Assembly: GCA_043804635.1 (NCBI GenBank)
Contig: JAZDIU010000044.1
Location: 1-20,003, forward strand
Direction of reading: 5' to 3'
From: JAZDIU01 sp043804635
GTDB taxonomy: Bacteria > Chloroflexota > Dehalococcoidia > Dehalococcoidales > UBA2162
DNA: 20,003 nucleotides
In this document: positions 6,227 through 13,925 of the stretch, one piece after another
Position numbering within the stretch: the first letter of the stretch is position 1
How the letters are laid out: every line of letters starts with the position of its first letter
Made by a program: the position numbers and the translations under genes
The notes under the pieces: generated by a model
What the model saw: the letters and a program-made list of their open reading frames with translations, nothing else
Told to the model about the DNA's origin: nothing
Databases searched by the model: none

Positions 6227-7102
6227 TTAAGGTTGTGATACGCTCTGCCATGCTTTTATAAGAGTTCTCCGTGTTAATACTTTGACCAGCTCACAGCGGT
6301 ATTCCGCCGAAGCTCTCATATCTGAGATAGGGCGACATTCCGTCGCTGCCTGTCTGGCAGCTTCTTCAATTAGCGCCTCGGATAGGACGTTACCAGATAG
6401 GACAGCCTCTGCCTTAGGCGCTCTCATTGGCGTCGGAGCAACGGCTCCTAGTGTGATTCTTGCCTCCTGGCAACGATTATCATTAGGAGACATAATTAGA
6501 AAGGAACCAACGCCTACGACAGCAATGTCCATCTCTTCTCTCGGAGTATGGCGAAGGTAACACCCTGCTGAAGAAGTTGGTGAAGCGGGGATCTCGAGTT
6601 CTACCAGAATTTCGTTAGGGGTAAGCACTGTTTGACCGGGTCCGCGGAAAAATCGCTCCAGTGGAACGGTACGTGTTCCCCTTGCTTTTGCTAGAATCGC
6701 CTTAGCTCCCAAACACAGAAGTGGAGGCGAACTATCCGCTGAAGGCGCAGCATTACAGATGTTACCGCCGGCCGTCGCCCGGTTTCTTATCTGGACTGAG
6801 CCGATAAGGGAACAAGCCTGATAAAACATCTCGAATTTCTTAGCAACCGGAGGGAAGGCCACAATCTTGCCTAAAGGTACTGCCGCTCCGATATGAAGTG
6901 TCCCCTCACTATCCTCTTCAAGACGATTCAGCTCCGGGATGTTCTTAATATCTATAATAACTGACGGACTGGCACGACCATCTTTCATCTGGACGAGCAA
7001 GTCGGTGCCTCCGGCAAGAACCTTAGCTTTCGCCTTGTGCTTATTTAATAAAGAAAGAGCTTTGGATAGAGAGTCAGGTGCGAAATACTCAAAATCTATC
7101 AT
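6227..7102 (-). CDS. Molybdenum hydroxylase FAD-binding subunit (CoxM-like)
   Basis: A 291-residue FAD-binding protein of the CoxM/XdhB type. Signatures are AGGTDLLVQMKDG (30-42, pyrophosphate binding) and TAGGNICNAAPSAD (110-123, flavin/adenosine binding), followed by the C-terminal CO-dehydrogenase flavoprotein domain (~175-285). It takes electrons from the iron-sulfur subunit and passes them to an external acceptor not identifiable here. Gene order FAD, FeS, Mo matches coxMSL. The ATG at 7102 has only a weak purine-rich site (AAGG about 12 bases away, AAGAG closer), so it may rely on coupling to the MTHFR gene that ends 18 bases upstream. Substrate remains unknown. Confidence 0.9.
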   Translation of the reverse strand: MIDFEYFAPDSLSKALSLLNKHKAKAKVLAGGTDLLVQMKDGRASPSVIIDIKNIPELNRLEEDSEGTLHIGAAVPLGKIVAFPPVAKKFEMFYQACSLIGSVQIRNRATAGGNICNAAPSADSSPPLLCLGAKAILAKARGTRTVPLERFFRGPGQTVLTPNEILVELEIPASPTSSAGCYLRHTPREEMDIAVVGVGSFLIMSPNDNRCQEARITLGAVAPTPMRAPKAEAVLSGNVLSEALIEEAARQAATECRPISDMRASAEYRCELVKVLTRRTLIKAWQSVSQP

Positions 7103-7120
7103 TATCTCTTAATCCTTAGA

Positions 7121-9196
7121 TTAGCCAGCCGGAGCTTTAGGAGCCGTTGACTCAGATTTTGGCTTTGGTTCAGATTTGGGCTTCGGCTCAACTTTTGTCT
7201 CGGCCTTTGGCTCTGGCTTGGTTTTTAGCTGAGGCGGTTTAACACCCAACCGCTTCGCTGAATGGTCGCGCCCGTTATAGAAATTCAACCAGGAAGATGT
7301 ATTCTGTAATGCCCAATCGTTCGGCGGCACGATATACTTACTGACAGAATCCTCTTCATGATGAGCTCTCAAGCGCTCATAAGCTCTTACCCAGATACAC
7401 TGCCGTTCTTTAGGATACACTTCACACCAGCCCTCGAAGCTGCCGCCGCAGGGTCCGTTCCTCTGGTTCTTAGGGCATTGTGATATGGGGCAGAGGAAAG
7501 CGACGTCGAAAAGACCACAATCTCCGCAGTTCTGGCAATCGAACAAGACCACTTTAGCCATATGTTCGAAATCAGCAAAAATATGCTTAAGAACTTTACC
7601 ACGGTCAATGCTGGCAGCAAAAGGACGGAATAACTTAAAAACCAGGCTTTTAGGATTGAATATGGTAGCGTGTGCCATACGAGAGAAAAGATATACACCC
7701 GGATGAACAACTTTTTCTGTCTTTCTCGCCGGATTCTCGGTATTCAAGCCGGTCTTCTCATCCTTCTCAAAGAGATAGAAACCATTTTTCTGGGGGAAGT
7801 CGAACTCGGGCAAAAATTCTTGCCATTTCGGCGCCAGCTCTTCTCCCTTATTTATAATATACTCCACCATTTCGTAAGAAATACCATGCCCGCCGATATG
7901 AGCACCAGAATACCCCATTCCTTTGGCGATGGCATAGGTCTTGGCAGCACGGTCTAAACGTGCCTGACGGCCCTTGTCTTTGGCACTACGCTCTTCATCT
8001 ATTTTAGCAAGAAGTTTATCGGTAACAACACACCCGGGAATCTGTCCAGCATTCATTACGCGGGCAGCTCCATACGGCAGGACGTAAATATTAGCCAGCA
8101 CCGGAATGTTAAACTTGTTTACTTTAAGCCATTGAAGCACTTCGTGGAATTTACGGGCATCATAGCCGACCTGAGTGATGACGAATCCGGCACCCGATTC
8201 AATCTTTTTCTTCAGCTTGTTGTATTGCCCCATTAACTCGGATTCGAACTGTTTGAAAGGAGAAACGGCGCAGCCGGGGAAGAAGTCGGTAGGTGCCAGA
8301 ACGCTCTTTTTACCTGCCATTTCGTATTCCATACCCCGGTTCATCATCGTTACTAGCTGTAAACCTTGAACGGAATCAAGGTCGAACGATGGTTTAGGCA
8401 GACTATTGAAGCCGCTCGTTGCCGGGAAATCGCCCGTCAACATTAGCACATTGCGGACTCCCAGAGCAGCCAAACCGTAAAGCAGGCTTTCGCACTCATT
8501 ACGGTTTTTATCACGGAAAGCCAGGTGTACGAGTGGCTCTATTCCAAGCTTCTTAATTTCCGTGCATAGGATTTCAGTAGAGATGGCAGGATTACCTCCC
8601 GGATTATCAGTAACGCTCATTGCGTGAATCCTGCCTTTTCCGGCGGCGCGCTGGGCGTTCTCAATCAGCTCTTCCTGCTGCATTTCAAAAGCACCGCGTC
8701 CGGGGATTTGCTCCCAGGTAAGAGCGAAAGTCCCGGGATTAACGATGGCTTCCCTTAGCGAATTAACGCGCTCCTTAAGGCGGATTTGAAGCCTTTCACC
8801 CAGTCTGGCAATAGGCTCAGCCAGTTGTGCGACAGCGGCACGCTCCTTGCCCGTTACAGAGATATATTCATCGGCTTCTAGCTGGAAGCCCTCTTCCATA
8901 GTTATCACTCGTTTGGAAGGGTCTTGCGGATTGATGTCGACTAGAAGGAGAGGAATATTCTTGGTTATCCAGCCTTCTTGAAGTTTATGATGTAATTGAA
9001 AAGCGGTACCACGCGGCTCCAGATAACCCAGGACGATAATATCGGGGAACTGTTTTCTTGCCATATCCAGCCCTTGTTGCTGGTCGGTAGCGTGGATAAT
9101 TTGAAAAGAACCGCCGGAGACTTCCTTGACCAAATCAGCTAACTCTGTGCCGGTACTGATTACCAGAATTTTCTCAATCTTCTTGTTTTGCGCCAA
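7121..9196 (-). CDS. Pseudo-receiver / methylenetetrahydrofolate reductase / MetV-like fusion protein
   Basis: A 691-residue three-part protein. Residues ~8-115 look like a response-regulator receiver, but the acidic pair is replaced by Ser14-Thr15 (ILVIST) and the phospho-acceptor Asp by Gly57 (IIVLGYLEP), so it cannot be phosphorylated normally. Residues ~165-470 match methylenetetrahydrofolate reductase (MSVTDNPGG, NVLMLTGDFP), which reduces methylene- to methyl-tetrahydrofolate on a flavin in the methyl branch of the Wood-Ljungdahl pathway. Residues ~500-640 match the MetV-like C-terminal domain, with many cysteines from ~551 to 600 (CQNCGDCG, CPISQCP, GPCGG), suited to metal or Fe-S clusters and electron input. 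The last ~40 residues are a Lys/Pro/Glu-rich tail. The start is TTG at 9196, supported by AGGAG five bases upstream. It is first in the operon with the molybdenum hydroxylase genes. Confidence 0.88.
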   Translation of the reverse strand: MAQNKKIEKILVISTGTELADLVKEVSGGSFQIIHATDQQQGLDMARKQFPDIIVLGYLEPRGTAFQLHHKLQEGWITKNIPLLLVDINPQDPSKRVITMEEGFQLEADEYISVTGKERAAVAQLAEPIARLGERLQIRLKERVNSLREAIVNPGTFALTWEQIPGRGAFEMQQEELIENAQRAAGKGRIHAMSVTDNPGGNPAISTEILCTEIKKLGIEPLVHLAFRDKNRNECESLLYGLAALGVRNVLMLTGDFPATSGFNSLPKPSFDLDSVQGLQLVTMMNRGMEYEMAGKKSVLAPTDFFPGCAVSPFKQFESELMGQYNKLKKKIESGAGFVITQVGYDARKFHEVLQWLKVNKFNIPVLANIYVLPYGAARVMNAGQIPGCVVTDKLLAKIDEERSAKDKGRQARLDRAAKTYAIAKGMGYSGAHIGGHGISYEMVEYIINKGEELAPKWQEFLPEFDFPQKNGFYLFEKDEKTGLNTENPARKTEKVVHPGVYLFSRMAHATIFNPKSLVFKLFRPFAASIDRGKVLKHIFADFEHMAKVVLFDCQNCGDCGLFDVAFLCPISQCPKNQRNGPCGGSFEGWCEVYPKERQCIWVRAYERLRAHHEEDSVSKYIVPPNDWALQNTSSWLNFYNGRDHSAKRLGVKPPQLKTKPEPKAETKVEPKPKSEPKPKSESTAPKAPAG

Positions 9197-9229
9197 CTCT
9201 TCTCCTTATCTACGATGCTGAAGGAAAGT

Positions 9230-9257
9230 TTAAAAAGACTTTTTAACGGATACTATA
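9230..9257 (-). promoter_or_regulatory. Possible operator and -10 box upstream of the MTHFR operon
   Basis: TTAAAAAGACTTTTTAA (9230-9246) is a perfect 17-base palindrome in the presumed leader of the MTHFR operon. Six bases beyond lies TATAGT (minus strand, 9252-9257), a possible -10 box without a convincing -35. The palindrome would sit just downstream of the transcription start, where a repressor could act. AT-rich palindromes also arise by chance. Confidence 0.3.
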
Positions 9258-9267
9258 CATCGCTCGC

Positions 9268-9296
9268 TTGCATACTACCCGATTCTAGCATAAAAT
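9268..9296 (+). promoter_or_regulatory. Promoter of the tRNA-Leu/tRNA-Gln pair
   Basis: TTGCAT (9268-9273), 17 bases, then TAAAAT (9291-9296). Transcription would begin near 9303, 14 bases before the mature tRNA-Leu. It diverges from the MTHFR operon, with which it shares a ~120-base control region. Confidence 0.5.
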
Positions 9297-9316
9297 AAAA
9301 AAAGTTTTCTACCCCA

Positions 9317-9405
9317 GCCGAAGTGGCGGAATTGGCAGACGCGACAGTCTCAAAAACTGTTGAAGGGAAACTTTCATGTCGGTTCGAGCCCGACCTTCGG
9401 CACCA
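9317..9405 (+). tRNA. tRNA-Leu (anticodon CAA)
   Basis: Acceptor arms GCCGAAG and CTTCGGC pair perfectly around discriminator A (9402). The anticodon stem ACAGT/ACTGT encloses loop CTCAAAA with anticodon CAA, reading UUG. A long variable arm (GAAGGGAAACTTTC) is typical of class II tRNA-Leu, and the T arm has GGTTCGAGCC. CCA is encoded (9403-9405). It is followed 23 bases later by tRNA-Gln and is probably co-transcribed. Confidence 0.97.
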
Positions 9406-9428
9406 TAAGAATTATGGGCCGGTCATAC

Positions 9429-9502
9429 TGCCGAGTTGTGTAGCGGTAGCACGGGGGACTTTGAATCCCTTAGCCCTGGTTCGAATCCAGGCTCGGCAGC
9501 CA
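9429..9502 (+). tRNA. tRNA-Gln (anticodon TTG)
   Basis: Acceptor TGCCGAG pairs with CTCGGCA, discriminator G, then encoded CCA (9500-9502). D arm TAGCGGTAGCA, anticodon stem GGGGA/TCCCT around loop CTTTGAA gives anticodon TTG (reads CAA, and CAG by wobble). T arm CCTGG/CCAGG encloses TTCGAAT. No terminator hairpin is evident directly after it. Confidence 0.97.
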
Positions 9503-9563
9503 GTTTTGGGTATCTCGGGCTTGCATTTGAAAAACTCCTACAGTGAATCTATTAAACCCACTC

Positions 9564-9592
9564 TTTAATTAATCGCTCGAATCTCTTATAAT
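9564..9592 (+). promoter_or_regulatory. Promoter of the acyl-CoA synthetase-like gene
   Basis: TATAAT at 9587-9592 with TTTAAT 17 bases upstream (9564-9569). The -10 is perfect and the -35 weak. The predicted leader is ~50 bases and carries AAGG shortly before the ATG at 9650. Confidence 0.45.
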
Positions 9593-9649
9593 GTTGAAAT
9601 CCTGTTTTCAAACACATTTAACCTAGCATTCTTAATAAAAAAGGTAGAT

Positions 9650-11428
9650 ATGGACAAGAGTACACTAGGCGATGCGCAATTATATTTGTTAACTACCGGG
9701 CAGCCGATTACCTCCCTGAGTCCTTTCACTTCCCCCACCGATGAATACGCAGCCGCCTTTAAAGATGGGACAATACCTTTCTTAAATTTTTATAGCTTCC
9801 AGGGACAACAAATTGAGAAGCGTACTTTCACTCGAGGAGAGTTTTGGGAACTTGCTCGCTCAGCGGCAGTTCAACTTGGTAATCGTGGAATCTTCAAAGG
9901 CAGCTGTATCGCACATTGTTTTTCTTCCAATAATCCGTATGATTTGATGTTTAGACTTGCCGCTAATTGTGTGGGCGGCGTTCCGGTCACCGTTAACTGG
10001 GAATCAGATAATGACGAGACTATAATATATAAGGTAAACAAGACCGGCGCTAAACTGGTACTATATGACGAAGGCTTCGCCGATAGACTCAAGCAAATAA
10101 GCCCGATGTTACCAACGGTATCGTTTCTCAAAGCTGAAGACATTGAAAGGTTCCCGCCTGCCGGCCAATTTACCTATCCGCCAGTTAGCTATGACGACGA
10201 GAAAATGATCGTTTTTACTTCCGGTACCACCGGCAAGCCGAAGGGGGTCAGCCAACCCCACCGGGGTTATCTATCCAACCGGCTCACTTTTGAAAGCTAC
10301 TTTGGAATGTCAGAGACCACCCGCCTCGATTTATTGCTGGTCAACCCGATGCACCACACCAATTCATCAGCCCTGTCCGACTGGGGACTGCGGCGACCCG
10401 GTACCGTAATACATTTATTATCCCGCTACACTACGGCTTACTGGAAAATCCTGGTCGATGTTGCCCGCCAGAAGCGTGATTTATTGGTCAACTCTCTCGT
10501 TTCCCGGCATTTCGATTTCCTGGAATCTCTGGCCGCTGAATCGAAGCTACCGGTAAAGGAATCCGAACTTAAAGAGGCTCTGGGGAAGACGGATATCCTG
10601 ATTGGTTCGGCACCTGTGGGACCGACCACCATCAAGCGTATCCTTAAATTCAGCAACCGATTACCCCACGTCCGCTTCGGCTCGACCGAAACCTGCCTTG
10701 AAGTAATGGCAACTCCTACACCTATGTCGACCAATAAACTTATAGAAGCATTCAATGCCGGCTGGGCGCACCGCTACAAAGATGCTGACAGCGCTGGCTA
10801 TTATATCGGACGGGAGCATTTCCCGTTTACGCGGGTGAAAATAGTCAAAGGCATCGACCCGGGTAACGATTATCTTCGCCCCTGTGAAGTCGGTGAGCCT
10901 GGCTATATGATTACCCAAGGACCCAACGTTATGAGCGGCTATGTCGACGAACCCAAAGCTACCAGGGCAGTTCTGCAGAGCGGGTGGTATACCGGTCTAA
11001 GAGATATTGGTTTTACTCTGAAGAACAAATCGGACGGTCAGTTAGATTATTACTGGATGTCCCGCGATTCGGCTCTGCTTATTCGCGGCGGTGCTAACTA
11101 TGCCTACGACCAGGTCTCTATTGAGCTAACCCAATTCGTAACGGAAAACTTCAAACTTTCACCCCAGGATTTCAAATTGGCGGTCGTTGGGCTCAGAGTA
11201 ACCAGCGAACACGAAGATAGCTGCTGCGTAACGATTGAGCTGAACGAAAATGCGGCTGAGGCGAAAACAGCGTTAGCTGCCGATTTTCTTCCAAAAGCCT
11301 CTACGATGGTCTCCAAAGGTGCCCGTCCCAACTATTTGCGGTTTGGTACCATTCCCAGAAGTTTTAAGGGAGAAATTCTCTATCCTCAGCTTAAAGAAGA
11401 CTGCTCCCGCTGGCTTGGCGTTACGTAA
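9650..11428 (+). CDS. AMP-dependent acyl-CoA synthetase/ligase family protein
   Basis: A 592-residue member of the adenylate-forming superfamily, which activates carboxylic acids with ATP, usually to acyl-CoA. The phosphate loop TSGTTGKPKG is intact (190-199). RFGSTET stands for the adenine-binding Y/FGxTE motif. Three later motifs deviate: GWYTGLRDIGF replaces GW-TGD-G, SRDSALLIRGGANYAYD replaces the GRxKD-IxxGG hinge region, and near the C-terminus SFKGEIL has Lys573 before the glycine and Glu575 where the catalytic lysine of the GK motif normally stands. It may be divergent in substrate or activity, or misaligned at the end. Length suits the family (500-650). It has its own promoter and its stop lies one base from the converging cysteine hydrolase. 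Substrate is unknown. Confidence 0.8.
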   Translation: MDKSTLGDAQLYLLTTGQPITSLSPFTSPTDEYAAAFKDGTIPFLNFYSFQGQQIEKRTFTRGEFWELARSAAVQLGNRGIFKGSCIAHCFSSNNPYDLMFRLAANCVGGVPVTVNWESDNDETIIYKVNKTGAKLVLYDEGFADRLKQISPMLPTVSFLKAEDIERFPPAGQFTYPPVSYDDEKMIVFTSGTTGKPKGVSQPHRGYLSNRLTFESYFGMSETTRLDLLLVNPMHHTNSSALSDWGLRRPGTVIHLLSRYTTAYWKILVDVARQKRDLLVNSLVSRHFDFLESLAAESKLPVKESELKEALGKTDILIGSAPVGPTTIKRILKFSNRLPHVRFGSTETCLEVMATPTPMSTNKLIEAFNAGWAHRYKDADSAGYYIGREHFPFTRVKIVKGIDPGNDYLRPCEVGEPGYMITQGPNVMSGYVDEPKATRAVLQSGWYTGLRDIGFTLKNKSDGQLDYYWMSRDSALLIRGGANYAYDQVSIELTQFVTENFKLSPQDFKLAVVGLRVTSEHEDSCCVTIELNENAAEAKTALAADFLPKASTMVSKGARPNYLRFGTIPRSFKGEILYPQLKEDCSRWLGVT

Positions 11429-11429
11429 A

Positions 11430-12065
11430 TTAAATTTCTCTCTCTAACATCTTTACCACCTCATCGGTGGTCCTGACATCAGTAAACATAGCTAGAACTC
11501 TAAGTTCGGCTTCGTGAAGCTCCTTGCTCCTCTCAGCGACAGCATCGCTGACCACAATCATACGATAGTTCAGTTCCACCCCTTCCCTGGTTGTGGTGGA
11601 AACGCAAACAGCGGTGGTAACGCCGCACATAACACAGGTGGTAACACCTAAGTTACGTAAGACAGTATCAAGGTGGGTATTATAAAATCCGCCAAATCCT
11701 TTCTTTATTACTAAATGTTCGCCGTCTTGCGGTTTCAACTCGTCGGTAATCTGAGCACCCCACATACCCTCCACCAGGAACTCCCTTTTCTTTGGTGGTG
11801 GCGACCTCCAGTACGGAAATGCTGCATCGGAATAGTCCTCCTTTACAATATGCGCCAGGTATATTACTGGTCTTTTAGCTGCTCTGAATGCCACTGCCAG
11901 TCTCTTTACATTCGGAATCGTCGAACCCAAGAATTCCATATCGATTTTTCTTTCCGGATATTGTTTGGCGAGCTTACCGAAGTGCCCGGCTTCATTAAGA
12001 AAATCATTCTGCATATCCACTATGATTAACGCCGATTTTGTAATATCTGCCCCCATTATTGCCAT
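11430..12065 (-). CDS. Isochorismatase-like cysteine hydrolase
   Basis: A 211-residue alpha/beta hydrolase of the isochorismatase/nicotinamidase family. The usual catalytic triad is visible: Asp17 in LIIVDMQNDF, a Lys at 121 or 122 in VIKKGFGGF, and nucleophile Cys154 in GVTTAVCVSTTTREG. Family members hydrolyse amides such as nicotinamide, carbamoyl-sarcosine or ureidoacrylate through a thioester, or isochorismate. The exact substrate cannot be assigned. The AGGAGGGG ribosome site is 8 bases from the ATG. It follows the CocE/NonD hydrolase gene by 23 bases and is probably co-transcribed with it, suggesting consecutive steps on one compound or its fragments. Length is normal. Confidence 0.88.
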   Translation of the reverse strand: MAIMGADITKSALIIVDMQNDFLNEAGHFGKLAKQYPERKIDMEFLGSTIPNVKRLAVAFRAAKRPVIYLAHIVKEDYSDAAFPYWRSPPPKKREFLVEGMWGAQITDELKPQDGEHLVIKKGFGGFYNTHLDTVLRNLGVTTCVMCGVTTAVCVSTTTREGVELNYRMIVVSDAVAERSKELHEAELRVLAMFTDVRTTDEVVKMLEREI

Positions 12066-12088
12066 TGTATTCCCCTCCTTTTAAATTT

Positions 12089-13735
12089 TTAAAACAGCGG
12101 CTCCTTTACCGAAGCAATTATCGGAGCGTCCGGGATGACCGGTAACAGCAGATGCGACGGGTGAGCTTTATCATGGTAAACGGAATTCTCTGCCGCCACC
12201 GGTCCCACTACCGGGTCGGCATAATTTTCCAGGATGAAATCGGGGTCGTCGCTGGCTATCTGCAGCCAAATCCTGTGCCCAGCTTTGAAGGTGTAAAATA
12301 TGGGCTGAATTTCTATCTGATAATCGTAGACCTTACCCGGTTCGACGGTAGCCGGATTCTGGAAAGGATGATAAGGTTGTCCTGGCTTGGACTTAGCTTC
12401 ATCTACCTGACGGTATGCCGCCTTGAGATTACCCTTGGTTATTAACTTGACCGTTCCATCGGGAGCAACATCACCGACTTTTACAAACCACGCTAATAGT
12501 GCCGTGCTTACCGCCGCCGAAGAGCCGTAAATCGTAGCGCTGAGCGGTCCTTTCAATGTCAAGTCATTTTCAAGAGGAAGTGAAGCATAAGCCAGCACCG
12601 GCTTGTTCAACATCAGCTCAGGTCTCAGCCTCGGAGCCTTAAACTTTTCCGGTTTTTCGTTTACCGCCGGTTCTTCCGGACTGATTAATCCTTGAGGCGG
12701 TCCGGGCGGAGCCGACGGATTCGAATGCAGGTAGAATTTAGTCCACCTCGTTCTGGCTAGCGGGTACTCGTGCTCATAGCGCCAGTCGTTAGCACCCTCG
12801 TCGTATATTACTATCGGAGGCTCTCTCAAAATCCCCGTCTCGATGCCCTTCAGCCAGTGGTCCAGCCAGCGAAGAATATATTTGTTTATCCTTTCATTGT
12901 GCCAGAAGATGGTGGAATACATCCCTGCCGGGTTACGCGGACCCACGACCAACTTCTTAGTCGACTTTATTTTTGTATAGCCCAGCAACTGCCCACGTGA
13001 ATGTAGCCACGCCGAAGCCGAAGCAATCATCAATACCGGCACTTCAATCTTGTCCAGAAAATTTATCGAGCTTCTTTGCCGGTACCAGGAGCTGTCTTCA
13101 TATTGTGTCAGCCATTCCGAAAAAAGGTTCATCGGAGGGACTTTACCTTCGACTGGTCCCGGAAACAGGCATTCGTTAATCAGGTTTATCGCCCAGTTTT
13201 GCAAAAAGCCCTTGTGGAACATACCGCCGCCCTGGTAAACAAGGTCCCGATAGAAGTCGGTACCGGAATCGATTGGAGTAATGCACTTCAGATGGGGCGG
13301 ACGCTGCGCCGCCGTGTAGTACTGGCTCCAGCCAAGGTAAGAGCCTCCTAACATACCTACATTACCGTCGCACCAGGGCTGGCGGGCAATCCCTTCTACC
13401 AGGTCATAGCCGTCTCTCTGCTCTACGGGGTCGTGGAAGTTATACTGTCCCTGCGACATTCCCGAACCCCGCACAGAGGCAAAGACCATAATATACCCTT
13501 GCGGAACGAAGAGGCTCAGATTACCGCCTTCGCTGTGATAACCTTGCAGGGGCTGACCCGCCTGCGCTTCTTTTCGGTAGGGACACATGGCTAATATTAC
13601 CGGGTAATGTCCTTTCTTTTCCGGCATATATACGTCTACCGCCAGTCTGATGCCGTCACGCATCGTGATATAAACATTCTCTTCGAGTTTAATTCCTGGC
13701 GGAAGCGGGACCCGTTCGACAGGATAGTTCTTCAT
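12089..13735 (-). CDS. CocE/NonD family hydrolase, paralog 1
   Basis: A 548-residue protein related to cocaine esterase and X-Pro dipeptidyl-peptidase (S15). The N-terminal alpha/beta-hydrolase part has TMRDGIRLAVDVYMPE (24-39), a nucleophile elbow GGSYLG with Ser132, and ILRWLDHWLKG (287-297). The C-terminal jelly-roll domain has HRIWLQIASDDPDF and VYHDKAHPSHLLLP. The loop that in CocE holds the catalytic Asp (GWYD) reads SAWLHSR (241-247), with His245 at the Asp position. The usual GPWxH around the catalytic His reads GPRNPAG (265-271). It is therefore a divergent hydrolase, and the nucleophile is intact. No signal peptide is seen, so it is cytoplasmic. AAGGAGGG precedes the ATG. It leads an operon with the cysteine hydrolase and is a paralog of the gene at 18046-19719. 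Confidence 0.85.
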   Translation of the reverse strand: MKNYPVERVPLPPGIKLEENVYITMRDGIRLAVDVYMPEKKGHYPVILAMCPYRKEAQAGQPLQGYHSEGGNLSLFVPQGYIMVFASVRGSGMSQGQYNFHDPVEQRDGYDLVEGIARQPWCDGNVGMLGGSYLGWSQYYTAAQRPPHLKCITPIDSGTDFYRDLVYQGGGMFHKGFLQNWAINLINECLFPGPVEGKVPPMNLFSEWLTQYEDSSWYRQRSSINFLDKIEVPVLMIASASAWLHSRGQLLGYTKIKSTKKLVVGPRNPAGMYSTIFWHNERINKYILRWLDHWLKGIETGILREPPIVIYDEGANDWRYEHEYPLARTRWTKFYLHSNPSAPPGPPQGLISPEEPAVNEKPEKFKAPRLRPELMLNKPVLAYASLPLENDLTLKGPLSATIYGSSAAVSTALLAWFVKVGDVAPDGTVKLITKGNLKAAYRQVDEAKSKPGQPYHPFQNPATVEPGKVYDYQIEIQPIFYTFKAGHRIWLQIASDDPDFILENYADPVVGPVAAENSVYHDKAHPSHLLLPVIPDAPIIASVKEPLF

Positions 13736-13858
13736 CTTGCCCTCCTTCGGCCTTCGGTTACCCCATATTCTATGCCGAGAAGCGCAGAAAATCCAGAGGT
13801 TTTCGCGCTATTGTCATTGCAAGGAACAAAATGCCTAACCAAAGCTGGAAAAAGCCTA

Positions 13859-13916
13859 GAAAAATTTTTCCCAGAAACAACTAGAGACTGTTATAAATTG
13901 ATTCAGCTTCTAGTTG
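13859..13916 (-). terminator. Weak candidate terminator after the ChrA-like gene
   Basis: CAACTAGA (13878-13885) and TCTAGTTG (13909-13916) pair over a 23-base loop. Read leftwards, the stem is followed by TTTCTGGGAAAAATTTTTC. Long loop and broken T-run make it weak. Upstream of the CocE gene the same gap also contains TAGAAT (minus strand, 13767-13772) as a possible -10 box. Confidence 0.25.
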
Positions 13917-13925
13917 TATTTTGTA

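Noticed and set aside
3508..7102. Aerobic CO dehydrogenase coxMSL
   Set aside because: Gene order fits, but the large subunit lacks the CSFR-type loop with the copper-binding cysteine.
9228..9247. Terminator near the MTHFR start
   Set aside because: The AT-rich palindrome lies in the leader, has no GC stem and lies upstream of the gene.
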